Position numbers and translations under genes: made by a program. A stretch of DNA of 64,000 nucleotides, taken from Blautia parvula. GTDB taxonomy: Bacteria; Bacillota; Clostridia; Lachnospirales; Lachnospiraceae. Position 1 is the stretch's first letter, and every line of letters begins with the position of its first letter. Below are positions 1-10,577 of this stretch, in pieces. A model generated the notes under the pieces. That model saw only the letters and a program-made list of their open reading frames with translations. It made no database searches and was not told where the DNA came from. The DNA is taken from assembly GCF_020215665.1 (NCBI RefSeq), contig NZ_CP084061.1, positions 1,736,001 through 1,800,000 on the forward strand. The letters are read 5' to 3'.

Positions 1-693
1 AAGCGTCAGCATATCCAGCTTGGTATTTACGATCAGCGGCCACATCAGGTCCGCATAGGCAAACAATGCCGTGAACACTGCGAGTGCCGCGATCGCCGTC
101 TTCGTAAGCGGAAATGCAATGCTCACAAAGGTTCTGAACTGCCCGCATCCGTCTATTCTGGCTGCCTCGATCAGATCATCCGGGATTCCCATATACGTCT
201 GCCTGAGGAAAAAGGTACCAAAGGCACTCACAAGTCCCGGGAACACCAGCGCGAAGATGGAATCCGTCCTGCCTATGGCAGAGATCATTTCATACTGGGG
301 TAGAATAAACACCTGCGCCGGGAACATAAGCTGTGATACCACCAGCGCAAAGCACAGATTCTTCATGGGAAAATGTACCTTTGCAAAGGCGTATGCCGCC
401 ATGGACGAAAATACGACTGCACAGACCACGCGGATGAAGATCATCATCAGCGTATTATAATACAGCTTCAAAAACGGGAGACTGTTCGTCACCTGTATAT
501 ATGCCGCTGTATTCTGAAACGACTCCGGGAAAAATGTAGGCGGCACCAATGTCGTCTCCGGTACACTCTTAAAACTTGTCAAAATCATCCATAAAAATGG
601 AAAAATCATTATTACACTGCCGAGTATCAGCACAAGATATATAAAAATATTGGCTTTGCTGATCTTTCTGCCATTTCTGCTTGCTCCAGCCAT
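1..693 (-). CDS. Sugar ABC transporter permease, MalG type (partial, 3' end outside window)
   Basis: This is an inner-membrane permease subunit of a carbohydrate importer (CUT1 type). The frame is open from an ATG at 693, preceded by AGGAGG, to the window edge, giving 231 codons without a stop. A membrane segment lies at about residues 15-38, and the EAA loop motif EAARIDGCG, which contacts the ATPase, is near residue 186. It follows the other permease by 21 bases in the order binding protein, permease, permease. No ATPase gene is visible; CUT1 systems often use a shared MsmK/MalK-type ATPase encoded elsewhere, so the substrate cannot be named. The C-terminal 40-50 residues are missing. Confidence 0.9.
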   Translation of the reverse strand, partial: MAGASRNGRKISKANIFIYLVLILGSVIMIFPFLWMILTSFKSVPETTLVPPTFFPESFQNTAAYIQVTNSLPFLKLYYNTLMMIFIRVVCAVVFSSMAAYAFAKVHFPMKNLCFALVVSQLMFPAQVFILPQYEMISAIGRTDSIFALVFPGLVSAFGTFFLRQTYMGIPDDLIEAARIDGCGQFRTFVSIAFPLTKTAIAALAVFTALFAYADLMWPLIVNTKLDMLTL

Positions 694-714
694 CACCTGT
701 AACCTCCTCCTGCA

Positions 715-1632
715 TCACACATCGTAAGTAACCCATTTTTTCTGTCCGATAAACTGAATGATCGTTATAACGGCGATCAATATCACACACCAGACAACCA
801 GCGCAGAACCGTATCCCTTATTATTTTTCACAAATGTTTCCTGATAGAAATTATAAAGGATCGTCTCCGCACTGCGGATCGCAGGGTTTGTCTTCTCAAT
901 CATCATATAGACAATATCGAATACTTTCAGGGATGCCATCACACGCATCATCAGGACAAAAAACAGGGTTGGTGAAACCAGGGGAACCGTGATCTTCCGA
1001 AACTGCTGGAATCCCGTGGCGCCGTCTATCCTTGCCGCCTCATAATAGGTTCTGGATATACTCTGCAGCCCTGAAAGAAGCAGGATGGCATCATATCCCA
1101 CGCTGCTCCAGATCGTCACGATGGCGCAGGTCAGAAGCGCTGTCTTAGGGTCTGCGATCCAGTTGATATCCGAGGGAAGATGCAGCGCCCCAAGTACGGT
1201 ATTGATGATTCCGTACTCAGAGTTAAACAGCCACTTCCACACCATGGCTACCGCCGCCGGAGCAACTACCATGGGGAGAAAGTAAATGGCTCTGAATACT
1301 GTTTTTCCCTTGATCTTCTGGTCCAGCAGAACCGCGATGATAAGGCCGAAGATCACGGTCACCGGAACCGTAAGGACCATAAATACCAGTGTATTTTTCG
1401 TGATGGTCCAGAAGCCGGCGCTCTGGAACATTTTAATATAATTGTCCAGTCCCACAAATGTCCACTTTCCGAAGGCTCCTGATTTGAAAAAGCTCATATA
1501 AACCGTCCGAAGCAGCGGATAAATGTTCAGGATGATCAATCCGATGACGGTTGGCATCACCATAAAGAATCCCGTTGCCGCACCTTTGCTGTATTTTGTC
1601 TTTGTTTTCTGCTGTCTTGCCACCTCGTCCAC
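715..1632 (-). CDS. Sugar ABC transporter permease, MalF/UgpA type
   Basis: This 305-residue inner-membrane protein has about six membrane segments and forms the permease pair with the downstream gene. The EAA loop motif EAARIDGATGFQQFRKITVP is near residues 198-217 and is typical of CUT1 MalF-like subunits. The N terminus is short, without the extra periplasmic domain of E. coli MalF, as is usual in Firmicutes. It starts 9 bases after the binding-protein stop, so the genes are probably co-transcribed and translationally coupled. The sugar substrate is not evident from the sequence. Confidence 0.92.
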   Translation of the reverse strand: MDEVARQQKTKTKYSKGAATGFFMVMPTVIGLIILNIYPLLRTVYMSFFKSGAFGKWTFVGLDNYIKMFQSAGFWTITKNTLVFMVLTVPVTVIFGLIIAVLLDQKIKGKTVFRAIYFLPMVVAPAAVAMVWKWLFNSEYGIINTVLGALHLPSDINWIADPKTALLTCAIVTIWSSVGYDAILLLSGLQSISRTYYEAARIDGATGFQQFRKITVPLVSPTLFFVLMMRVMASLKVFDIVYMMIEKTNPAIRSAETILYNFYQETFVKNNKGYGSALVVWCVILIAVITIIQFIGQKKWVTYDV

Positions 1633-1641
1633 CTCTCATTC

Positions 1642-2985
1642 TCAGTGTTCTGTAGCCAGGCTCTCATCCACTTGCTGCTGACACTGTTTACATGCATCCT
1701 CAAAACTCATATTTCCGCTGTATACCTCCAGAAGTGTTGCCTCAACCTCCGGGAACCAGGTGGATTTTGTCTTGGAATAGGGATACTGTACGCTGTACGC
1801 AAGCTGGTCTACATATGCCTGTACATTCTTACCCTCATAGTTTTTGGACCAGGATTCGCCTGTTCCGTTGAAGGCCGGGATCGCTGCTCCGTTTTCTCCG
1901 TGGATAATGGCTGCCTCCTCGGTTCCCAGGAATTTCAGGACATCTTTTACCACATCCAGGTTCGGGTTATCTGCTGCTGTGGCGTATGCAAGTCCGTTGG
2001 AAATGCTGGCACGTCCGTCGCCTTTGACCGGATCCGGGCATTTTGGCAGCACTGCCACATCCCAGTTCAGGTCAGGATAATTGATATACAGGTTGTTGAT
2101 GCCCCAGCTTCCGAAATACATCATGGCACCCTCGCCTGCGAAGAAACGCTCTGCCTTTCCCAGGTCGGAAAGCTCTGACTGATTCGGTGAGAAATCATAG
2201 GCAAGCTGCCAGTCCATGTACTCTTTTAAGCCTTTTTGGGTACCCGGGTCTTCAAAGCCCGCTTTTGTCTTGTCCTCATTTACATAGAAACCGCCTGCCT
2301 GGTAAATGGTATTCAGCCATCCCTCCTGCTCGTTGTGATCAGCCATAATACCGTATTTTCCTGTCTTGTCGTGAATGGTCTGAGATGCTTCCACCAACGT
2401 ATCCCATGTCCAGGTATCATCCGGATAGGAGACACCTGCCTCATCGAAAATGTCCTTATTGTAGACAAGCGCCACAGTATCTACATCTTTCGGAACACCG
2501 TAAACCTTGTCCTCATAGGTAAAGTTCTGGACCAGATTCTCTGCAAAGTTCTTGGTGTAATAATCTTTTCCCTCATCGTACAGGTCTGTCAGATCTGCCA
2601 GAATGCCTGCCTCCGCATATTTGCTGAATTCATTTGTGTGCATCCAGAAAATGTCGGGGAGAGAGTTGCTGTTTGCCATTGCCTCCAGTTTTGTCCAGTA
2701 TTCACTCCATGTGGAGATCTGTACGTCAATGGTCACATTGGGATGCTGCTCGTGATAAGCCTTTGCCAGTGCCTCCATACCTGCCTGCTGGTAGATCTCC
2801 CAGCCCAGCATGGTGAGCTTCACTTCTTTGTCGGAAGAGGTTCCCGATGCCTCAGTACCGCTGTCCTTGCTGCCGCCGGAACTTCCCTTGGAATCCGTAC
2901 CTCCCCCGGAGCCGCATCCGGCCATGACGGACGCCAGCATACATGCTGTTAAACCTAATGCCCAATAACGTTTTTTGTTTCTCAT
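1642..2985 (-). CDS. Extracellular sugar-binding lipoprotein of an ABC importer
   Basis: This 447-residue solute-binding protein (family 1) is anchored outside the membrane as a lipoprotein. The signal peptide ends in a lipobox with Cys in AGCGSGGG, followed by a Ser/Gly/Asp/Lys-rich linker. The mature part begins VKLTMLGWEIYQQ and contains the FAGEGAMMYFGSWGINN segment typical of CUT1 binding proteins. I chose the ATG at 2985 because GGAGG sits 7 bases before it. The upstream in-frame ATG at 3000 would overlap that ribosome site. It is the first gene of the importer operon and is divergent from an AraC-type regulator, which probably controls it. Substrate unknown. Confidence 0.92.
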   Translation of the reverse strand: MRNKKRYWALGLTACMLASVMAGCGSGGGTDSKGSSGGSKDSGTEASGTSSDKEVKLTMLGWEIYQQAGMEALAKAYHEQHPNVTIDVQISTWSEYWTKLEAMANSNSLPDIFWMHTNEFSKYAEAGILADLTDLYDEGKDYYTKNFAENLVQNFTYEDKVYGVPKDVDTVALVYNKDIFDEAGVSYPDDTWTWDTLVEASQTIHDKTGKYGIMADHNEQEGWLNTIYQAGGFYVNEDKTKAGFEDPGTQKGLKEYMDWQLAYDFSPNQSELSDLGKAERFFAGEGAMMYFGSWGINNLYINYPDLNWDVAVLPKCPDPVKGDGRASISNGLAYATAADNPNLDVVKDVLKFLGTEEAAIIHGENGAAIPAFNGTGESWSKNYEGKNVQAYVDQLAYSVQYPYSKTKSTWFPEVEATLLEVYSGNMSFEDACKQCQQQVDESLATEH

Positions 2986-3306
2986 AACTTTTCCTCCCAT
3001 ATGTCATTATTTTTTACACATTTCTTTTTGCATTAAGGAAATATGTCTCATATATGATGTTTATCATTATAACATTTCGTCATTTTCCACAAAACATCAT
3101 AAGCTGGCAATATGTGTACAATTTGGATGTACAAAGTAGTATTTTGTATATACATGCGCGATTTTGATAGTATATTTAAATTACAGCCTCTATTTTTCGC
3201 ATTTTTTCATTATTTTTTTCTACTTTACAGTTTTCTTTTCAGTCTATAAAATAACAATGCAATCTCCGCTTTTGCGAAAATTCATTTTTACTCAGGAGGC
3301 ATACAT
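2986..3306. promoter_or_regulatory. Divergent control region of sugar ABC operon and AraC-type gene
   Basis: This is about 320 AT-rich bases without a gene. On the minus strand a TATAAT box at 3066-3071 faces the transporter, with only a poor -35 (TTTTGT) 17 bases upstream, as expected for an activator-dependent promoter. Further upstream two direct TGTACAA copies (3115-3121 and 3128-3134, 13-bp period) lie 20-40 bp from the -35, where an AraC-type activator could bind. The AraC-type gene has AGGAGG before its ATG. The binding role is inference. Confidence 0.45.
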
Positions 3307-4179
3307 ATGGAAAGCTACATCTTTAACTTTAATGAATACCAGGACTTAAATTTACTGGAAATCGGCGACCAGCAATGTACCCCGCTTTATTCTTTTGGTC
3401 CGTACATCAGGAATGAATATATTTTCCATTATGTGCTTTCCGGAAAAGGCTATATCTCTTACGCGCCGTCCACCTGCTCTGACAACAAGATCCTGGCAGA
3501 CATATCCGGCAGTATCGAGATCAATGCAGGGGAGGGATTTCTTTTTGAGCCACACAGCAAACACATATATCATGCGGATGAGAAGGAACCGTGGCATTAC
3601 ATCTGGATTCTCTTCAAGGGGTTATGCGTTCCCCAGTACCTGCGTGCCTGCGGACTGAACCACGGTTCGCCCGTCTATCATCCCAAGGATTACAGCGCAC
3701 AGACCACCACAAGCATAAAAGAGCATCTGTCCGCCATCCTGCAGCATCCCCACGCCTCCAAGGCATTTATCATAGGGCATCTGCACCTGTTTTTTGACAC
3801 CCTGATCAAAAACGCGGCAGGCTCCATCAAATCCGGGCACGCCAATATCCGCATCGCCGACCTATACATATCCGAGGCGGTCCGCTACATAGGCGCAGAG
3901 TACGCCGGCATCCGCTCCCTGGACGAAATATCCAACTACTGTAATGTGAGCAGAAGCCACCTGACCAAATTATTCCGCGCCAACCTGCATATGTCCCTGC
4001 AGGAATATCTGATCCAGTTTCGGATCAACAAATCTCTGGATCTCCTGGCGAGTACCAATCTTCCGGTCTACCAGATTGCTTATCATGTGGGATATGAAAA
4101 TGAATTGAACTTCTTAAGAGCGTTTAAGAAACAGATGGGTATATCACCGAGTACGTGGCGGAAGCAGAATAAGCTATGA
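3307..4179 (+). CDS. AraC family transcriptional regulator
   Basis: This is a 290-residue DNA-binding regulator. The N-terminal part is a cupin-like sensor (FHYVLSGKGYISYAP; INAGEGFLFEPHSKHIYHADEKEPWHY, about residues 40-105). The C-terminal 100 residues are the double helix-turn-helix domain: SLDEISNYCNVSRSHLTKLFRA, then PVYQIAYHVGYENELNFLRAFKKQMGISPSTWR. It is divergent from the sugar ABC operon, so it most likely senses the sugar and activates that operon. AGGAGG lies 7 bases before the ATG. The effector is unknown. Confidence 0.93.
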   Translation: MESYIFNFNEYQDLNLLEIGDQQCTPLYSFGPYIRNEYIFHYVLSGKGYISYAPSTCSDNKILADISGSIEINAGEGFLFEPHSKHIYHADEKEPWHYIWILFKGLCVPQYLRACGLNHGSPVYHPKDYSAQTTTSIKEHLSAILQHPHASKAFIIGHLHLFFDTLIKNAAGSIKSGHANIRIADLYISEAVRYIGAEYAGIRSLDEISNYCNVSRSHLTKLFRANLHMSLQEYLIQFRINKSLDLLASTNLPVYQIAYHVGYENELNFLRAFKKQMGISPSTWRKQNKL

Positions 4180-4249
4180 CAGCCTGATTCTCCGTTGGCT
4201 CCTACGCCTCGTATCCGGTGCGGTTTTTGTTGATGTAGTGCTGACCATA

Positions 4250-4290
4250 AACAAAAGAGACCGCCGGCAAGCCGGCAGCCTCTTTTGTTT
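4250..4290. terminator. Bidirectional rho-independent terminator
   Basis: The arms AACAAAAGAG (4251-4260) and CTCTTTTGTT (4280-4289) pair, with an inner GCCGGC-AA-GCCGGC stem. U-rich tails occur on both strands. It separates the AraC-type gene from the convergent hydratase gene. Confidence 0.8.
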
Positions 4291-4326
4291 ATTTAGGAAT
4301 GAATATTGTGGCCTTTATTTTTCAAA

Positions 4327-6369
<2,043 letters not shown>

Positions 6370-6409
6370 CTCTCATCTTCTCCTTTTCCTGTTTATTACA
6401 TCGAATCTT

Positions 6410-6438
6410 TATATAGACTTTACCATACAGTTAGTCAA
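6410..6438 (-). promoter_or_regulatory. Promoter of the hydratase gene
   Basis: On the minus strand TTGACT (6433-6438) and TATATA (6410-6415) are separated by exactly 17 bases, 41 bases before the ATG. Just upstream a GCGTC-TTCTTC-GACGC hairpin (6444-6459) could be an operator or a weak terminator of the preceding regulator gene. Confidence 0.6.
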
Positions 6439-6517
6439 GAAAGCGTCGAAGAAGACGCCGAAACTATTAAAATTTTGTGAATTATCAACTATTTTTGCCT
6501 TAATTTCGTCGAATTTT

Positions 6518-9502
6518 TCAAATATCCTCCAGCCAGCGGATTTCATAGGCCCCCGGTATTTCCTCCAGACACCGTCTTGCCCTCTCTTTGTACACCTCCA
6601 CAGACTCTGTCAGGATATCCCTGAAATCCTCCGGAAAACGTACCAGCAGTTCTGCCTCAGTCAGTGCCAGAAGCCCTTTCGCATAGGGTGAGGCAAACTG
6701 GTGCGCGCTCTTCATGGCTTCCTCCAGATACCGGACCGCTTCCGCCTTATTTCCCTTTTCTGCCTCCAAAACCGCCAGATACCCTTTGGTAATGGAACGC
6801 CCGATAAGGGTAAAGGACTCCTCGTACACACGGTCTGCCTGATAAAGAGCTTCCTCGCTCTGTCTCGTCTTCCCCATTGCCAGATAGGAGCGCCCCATAT
6901 TGGAATAGAACGTGGCGTTGCAGGGACAGTGGTTGCTGTCGCAGGTGGCAACCGCCTGTCTGTAATATCTGTTTGCCTCCTCAAAATCCCTCTGTTTTCT
7001 CCGTATTTCGCCCATGTAATTATAGCACGCAGCAATATTCAGCGCATAAATTCTGGACTTAAGCGGAGCATTCTTAAAAAATTCCAGGGATTTTACCAGA
7101 TACTCCATCCCCTCCTCAAACCTGCCCTTCATAGACAGATAGAGTCCATAGAGACGGCAGGTTATGGCATAATCCTCCTGCAGTCCGTTCTTTTTTGCCA
7201 GCACAAGGCTTTCCTCCAGATACTCTTCCGTGTGCTCTACCTTCCACAGATTGGTCTGCTGATATATGAGAAAACGCAGACATCTAATCTTTTCTGCCGG
7301 GTCATCTCCTGCAAGGACATTGGACTTCAGGGCCTTTTCAATATACTGTGCCCCCTCCTCGTAATATCCCTGAGGAATGCAGTATTGAGCTGTAGCCTGC
7401 ATAAGGCTCACATGCAGCTTCAGATATGACTCCTTCTGGGGATTTCTCTGGCTCAGCTCCAGAAGTTCTTCCTCAAGCTGCCTGCAGTAATCCAGCACGG
7501 AATCCATCTGCACTTCCTTTTTCCCTCCGGCAGGGAAGAGAGGATACAGCTCATAATACCTGTAAGAATATTCTGTCAGTGCCCGAATCCTGTACTCCAG
7601 CGCCTTCTCCCTGTCCCCGCAGAGAGTATAGTGGTAAATCAGACGCTCATATCTGTTGGCTTCATAGAGCGGCAGCCCCTCAATATATTCTGCCAGTTTT
7701 CTGTGGAATACACGGCGTTTGGAGGGGGACATTTTTGTATGTACAAACTTCTGTATGCTGTCATGGCAGAAAAAGAACCGCACTTTCTCACTGTCCTGCT
7801 GTTCTTTTATAAATCCCTGCTCCTTCAGTTCATCCACAGCATCCAGGATCTCCATCTCATCACATTTAAGAATCTGCATGCAGGCATCCATATCCGCCCA
7901 GGCCTGGCAGGAGGATATGAGTTCCAGCACCTGTCTTGTCTTTTTCTGCAGCGCTGCCATCTTCTGCTCCCACACCTGGTTCAGAGGCGTGATATCACCG
8001 GCCTCCAGCCTTCCGTCCCCGCAGCAGTCCAGCAGCGTCTTCAGATACAGGGCATTTCCGGATGTCTCGCCGTAAATAGTGTCTAAAAACTCTTCGCTGA
8101 CCCGCTCCTCCCCCAGTCTCCCTGCCAGAATTTTTCTGACTGCCTCCCTGGTAAAGGGAAACAGCGTGATCTCCTGAAGACATTCCTCCTTCAAAAGAGG
8201 CTTCAGGGCTGTCCGCAAAGGCTGGGTAAAGATACAGGGACTGGTGGCCAGTACCATAATATTGGGATTCTTGGCCCGTATGAGCAGGGAGAGAAATTCC
8301 AGGCTCGTCTCATCCATAAACTGTATATTGTCGAAAAAAAGTACCACCAGCACCTGTTCCCCGATCTCCTCAAATAATTTTATGAGCAGATTCCTGGTTG
8401 CCCGGTAGCTGTAGGAAATCGTGGTATCACCCAATACCGGTTCTTTCACATCCTGGGTATCGAAAAGCGGAAACAAAAGCTCTGCTGCCTGCAGATATTT
8501 TTTGTCCAGAGCAAAATCCTGCTTTTTCAGAAGGGAATTTACCTGCATCATAATGGTATTCCATGGCTGAAGCACGATATTCTGTTCATTTTCCAGACAG
8601 ACGGCCCGTAAAATGACTGTGTTTTCCCCTGTGATCTCTTCCAGGAATCTCTCTGCCAGATAAGTTTTGCCCACACCGCTTTTGCCGGAAAGCAGAACAG
8701 AGGTGGGTGAACCGGACAAGAACTGACGGTATGAGGCCTGGAGAAGCTGCAGTTCGCGCTCGCGGCCTGTACATACTTCCCCTGAATGTTCCTCCTCCTT
8801 CTCCCCCTCCTCTGACCAGACGTGGAGAAGCTTCCTGTAAAGTTCCCGTATTTCCCTGCGGGGCGCCACCCTGAGCTCTGTGTTCAGCAGATTCACAAGC
8901 TGCTGGTACAGGCGGATGCCCTTGTAGTAAAGATGCGCACTCTCATATATCTCCATCATGCGCAGATATACCCGCTCGTCTAAAGGGTCCTCCTGTACAT
9001 AGCGCTCAAACAGGGTTTCCCCTTCCGCCACGGACAGATCTGCTTCGCTCTGCATCTTCTCATAAATGGCTCTCAAAAATGCCTCTTTTGCCAGCCCTCT
9101 TTTCATGGTCAGCCATTCTTCGTAAGGGTACGCATTTTTTATATAAAATCCGCCCAGAAGCTCCTCCCGGTAGAGAGACGGATCTCTTTTTTCCATGAAT
9201 GCATCGTAATCCACAAGAAACATAAGTTCCGGATTCAGCTCCAGGGTCTGCCTTGTCGGTGAGGAGACAAGATCTGTATGAAATATTTTACGAATGGTGT
9301 ACAGTGCATGCCTCAGATTCTTCTTTGCGGTGGCCTCATCACAGGAATCCCAGAGAAGGGCCGCAATCTGGTCCCTTGTGGCCTTTTTCTCAATGGCCAT
9401 ATAGAACAGAAGCGCCTCTGCCTTCTTATAAGGCAGTATGACCTGTTCCCCATCCAGTAAAATCTGCGGTGTCTGTAACACATATATCTGAACTGTTGAC
9501 AC
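6518..9502 (-). CDS. SARP-like transcriptional regulator with AAA ATPase and TPR domains
   Basis: This 994-residue regulator starts at a GTG (9502) preceded by AAAGGAG. Residues 1-80 form an OmpR-like winged helix of the SARP type (LPYKKAEALLFYMAIEKKAT, RDQIAALLW, KKNLRHALYTIRKIF). About 95-230 is a bacterial transcriptional activation (BTAD) domain. An AAA/NB-ARC-like ATPase follows, with Walker A GKSGVGKT at 273-280 and an acidic Walker B (LVVLFFDNIQFMDE). The C-terminal 450 residues are helical TPR-like repeats. It lies inside the putative betaine-catabolism cluster, and the cluster promoter at 17.46 kb carries a SARP-type site, so it is the likely activator. Large SARP/LuxR-like ATPases are best known from Actinobacteria but do occur in Clostridia. 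Confidence 0.87.
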   Translation of the reverse strand: MSTVQIYVLQTPQILLDGEQVILPYKKAEALLFYMAIEKKATRDQIAALLWDSCDEATAKKNLRHALYTIRKIFHTDLVSSPTRQTLELNPELMFLVDYDAFMEKRDPSLYREELLGGFYIKNAYPYEEWLTMKRGLAKEAFLRAIYEKMQSEADLSVAEGETLFERYVQEDPLDERVYLRMMEIYESAHLYYKGIRLYQQLVNLLNTELRVAPRREIRELYRKLLHVWSEEGEKEEEHSGEVCTGRERELQLLQASYRQFLSGSPTSVLLSGKSGVGKTYLAERFLEEITGENTVILRAVCLENEQNIVLQPWNTIMMQVNSLLKKQDFALDKKYLQAAELLFPLFDTQDVKEPVLGDTTISYSYRATRNLLIKLFEEIGEQVLVVLFFDNIQFMDETSLEFLSLLIRAKNPNIMVLATSPCIFTQPLRTALKPLLKEECLQEITLFPFTREAVRKILAGRLGEERVSEEFLDTIYGETSGNALYLKTLLDCCGDGRLEAGDITPLNQVWEQKMAALQKKTRQVLELISSCQAWADMDACMQILKCDEMEILDAVDELKEQGFIKEQQDSEKVRFFFCHDSIQKFVHTKMSPSKRRVFHRKLAEYIEGLPLYEANRYERLIYHYTLCGDREKALEYRIRALTEYSYRYYELYPLFPAGGKKEVQMDSVLDYCRQLEEELLELSQRNPQKESYLKLHVSLMQATAQYCIPQGYYEEGAQYIEKALKSNVLAGDDPAEKIRCLRFLIYQQTNLWKVEHTEEYLEESLVLAKKNGLQEDYAITCRLYGLYLSMKGRFEEGMEYLVKSLEFFKNAPLKSRIYALNIAACYNYMGEIRRKQRDFEEANRYYRQAVATCDSNHCPCNATFYSNMGRSYLAMGKTRQSEEALYQADRVYEESFTLIGRSITKGYLAVLEAEKGNKAEAVRYLEEAMKSAHQFASPYAKGLLALTEAELLVRFPEDFRDILTESVEVYKERARRCLEEIPGAYEIRWLEDI

Positions 9503-9542
9503 AATTTTCTCCTTTCCGAAAAACCTGTTGCTTCTGCACTCC

Positions 9543-9571
9543 ATTTTATACAAAATCCGACATAAAGTAAA
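9543..9571 (-). promoter_or_regulatory. Possible promoter of the SARP-like gene
   Basis: On the minus strand TTTACT (9566-9571) and TAAAAT (9543-9548) are 17 bases apart and sit directly after the terminator behind the HutD-like gene. The match is moderate. Confidence 0.35.
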
Positions 9572-9572
9572 G

Positions 9573-9613
9573 CAAAAAGGCCGCCGCTTCGGAAATTCAC
9601 CAAAGCGGCGGCC
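9573..9613 (-). terminator. Rho-independent terminator after HutD-like gene
   Basis: The 11-bp stem GGCCGCCGCTT / AAGCGGCGGCC (9579-9589 with 9603-9613) is followed on the minus strand by a T run (9574-9578). It separates the six-gene catabolic operon from the SARP-like gene. Confidence 0.8.
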
Positions 9614-9629
9614 CTGCTGCCGATCATCT

Positions 9630-10214
9630 TTATTCTGCTTTTTTTACTTTACAGATACCGAGTTTTGCGGCGGTATCACCCGTACTCTGTACGGCAAGCG
9701 CTTCTTCCCAGTTTTGGCACAGAAGCAGTTCGCCCTCTTTCACCGTATGATCCGAAACACAGATACATCCCTCACCCACGTAGACAGCCAGCAGGTCAAA
9801 CATGCCTTCCGGCTCCAGCATACAGGACTGTCCGGCCTCCAGTATAGCGGCCTCCATCCTGCCGTCCGCGCCGTTTTTCAGCATCAGGTTAAAATCTGTC
9901 ACTTTCCCGTAGCTGACTGTGGGCACACCTCCGTCAAAGCAGTCTACCTCATATGGCTCCAGCTCTGCTTTGGTGTTGACACCGTGAATCATATCCAGAT
10001 GTCCCTTCAGAGTCATCAGATAGCGTTTTACTCCGGGAAGGCTTGTGAAACTGGATTTCTGCAGTTCCACTGTGGCACTGCTGATGCGTGCCTGAAAGGT
10101 GCCCTCCTTGTAATCCCCATCCTCAGGATAGATAAAGAGCTGTGTTGTGGTTCCTCCTGACCAGACAGAAGTCTGATACTGCTCAGCGTTTCTTACAGTG
10201 ATACTGGCATTCAT
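9630..10214 (-). CDS. hutD: HutD family protein
   Basis: This is a 194-residue cupin-fold protein of the HutD family, which co-occurs with histidine utilisation genes and has no established catalytic role. The family signature is visible at the N terminus (VRNAEQYQTSVWSGGTTTQLFIYPE), followed by FQARISSATVELQKSSFTSLPGVKRYLMTLKG. It overlaps the preceding small membrane-protein gene by 32 bases and is followed by a strong terminator, so it is the last gene of the operon that starts at 17378. Its presence supports an imidazole-ring substrate for the cluster. Its function here is unknown. Confidence 0.82.
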   Translation of the reverse strand: MNASITVRNAEQYQTSVWSGGTTTQLFIYPEDGDYKEGTFQARISSATVELQKSSFTSLPGVKRYLMTLKGHLDMIHGVNTKAELEPYEVDCFDGGVPTVSYGKVTDFNLMLKNGADGRMEAAILEAGQSCMLEPEGMFDLLAVYVGEGCICVSDHTVKEGELLLCQNWEEALAVQSTGDTAAKLGICKVKKAE

Positions 10215-10503
10215 GACGTTTTTCCCCTTTCTTTGCCTTCGGCTCAGGGTTCTTACAGAATTCCCTCTTCCGAAACAGGCTTCTTAAAAGCACCATCCAG
10301 CCCCAGGAAATTGTAAGGGCGGGAAATGCTGATAAAATAATCCCTTTTACGGGAGATATTTCCGTAAATGTAACCGGCCCGAAAAACATCACAAATACGA
10401 CAACCATCATGATCACCAGCGTTATCTTTTCTTTCATGGTGTTAGGCGGTGTCAAAAATATCTTCTGGAGATCCATCTCCACTCTTTCCGGTTCTTTTTT
10501 CAT
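10183..10503 (-). CDS. Small membrane protein of unknown function
   Basis: This 106-residue protein has two predicted membrane segments: EKITLVIMMVVVFVMFFGPVTF, then a second hydrophobic stretch around ILSAFPALTISWGWMVLL. The ends are basic. I chose the ATG at 10503 because AGGAG lies about 10 bases upstream; an in-frame ATG at 10539 lacks a good ribosome site. It sits between the BCCT transporter and HutD and overlaps HutD, so it is co-translated with the catabolic operon. I do not recognise the family. It may be an accessory subunit of the transporter, but that is a guess from position. Confidence 0.65.
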   Translation of the reverse strand: MKKEPERVEMDLQKIFLTPPNTMKEKITLVIMMVVVFVMFFGPVTFTEISPVKGIILSAFPALTISWGWMVLLRSLFRKREFCKNPEPKAKKGEKRHECQYHCKKR

Positions 10504-10577
10504 ACGCTCACTACTCCTATCCTTTAAACTATACCGCAAAAAATCTTATCTGTAAAGCAGCAGACAAAAACTCAAGT

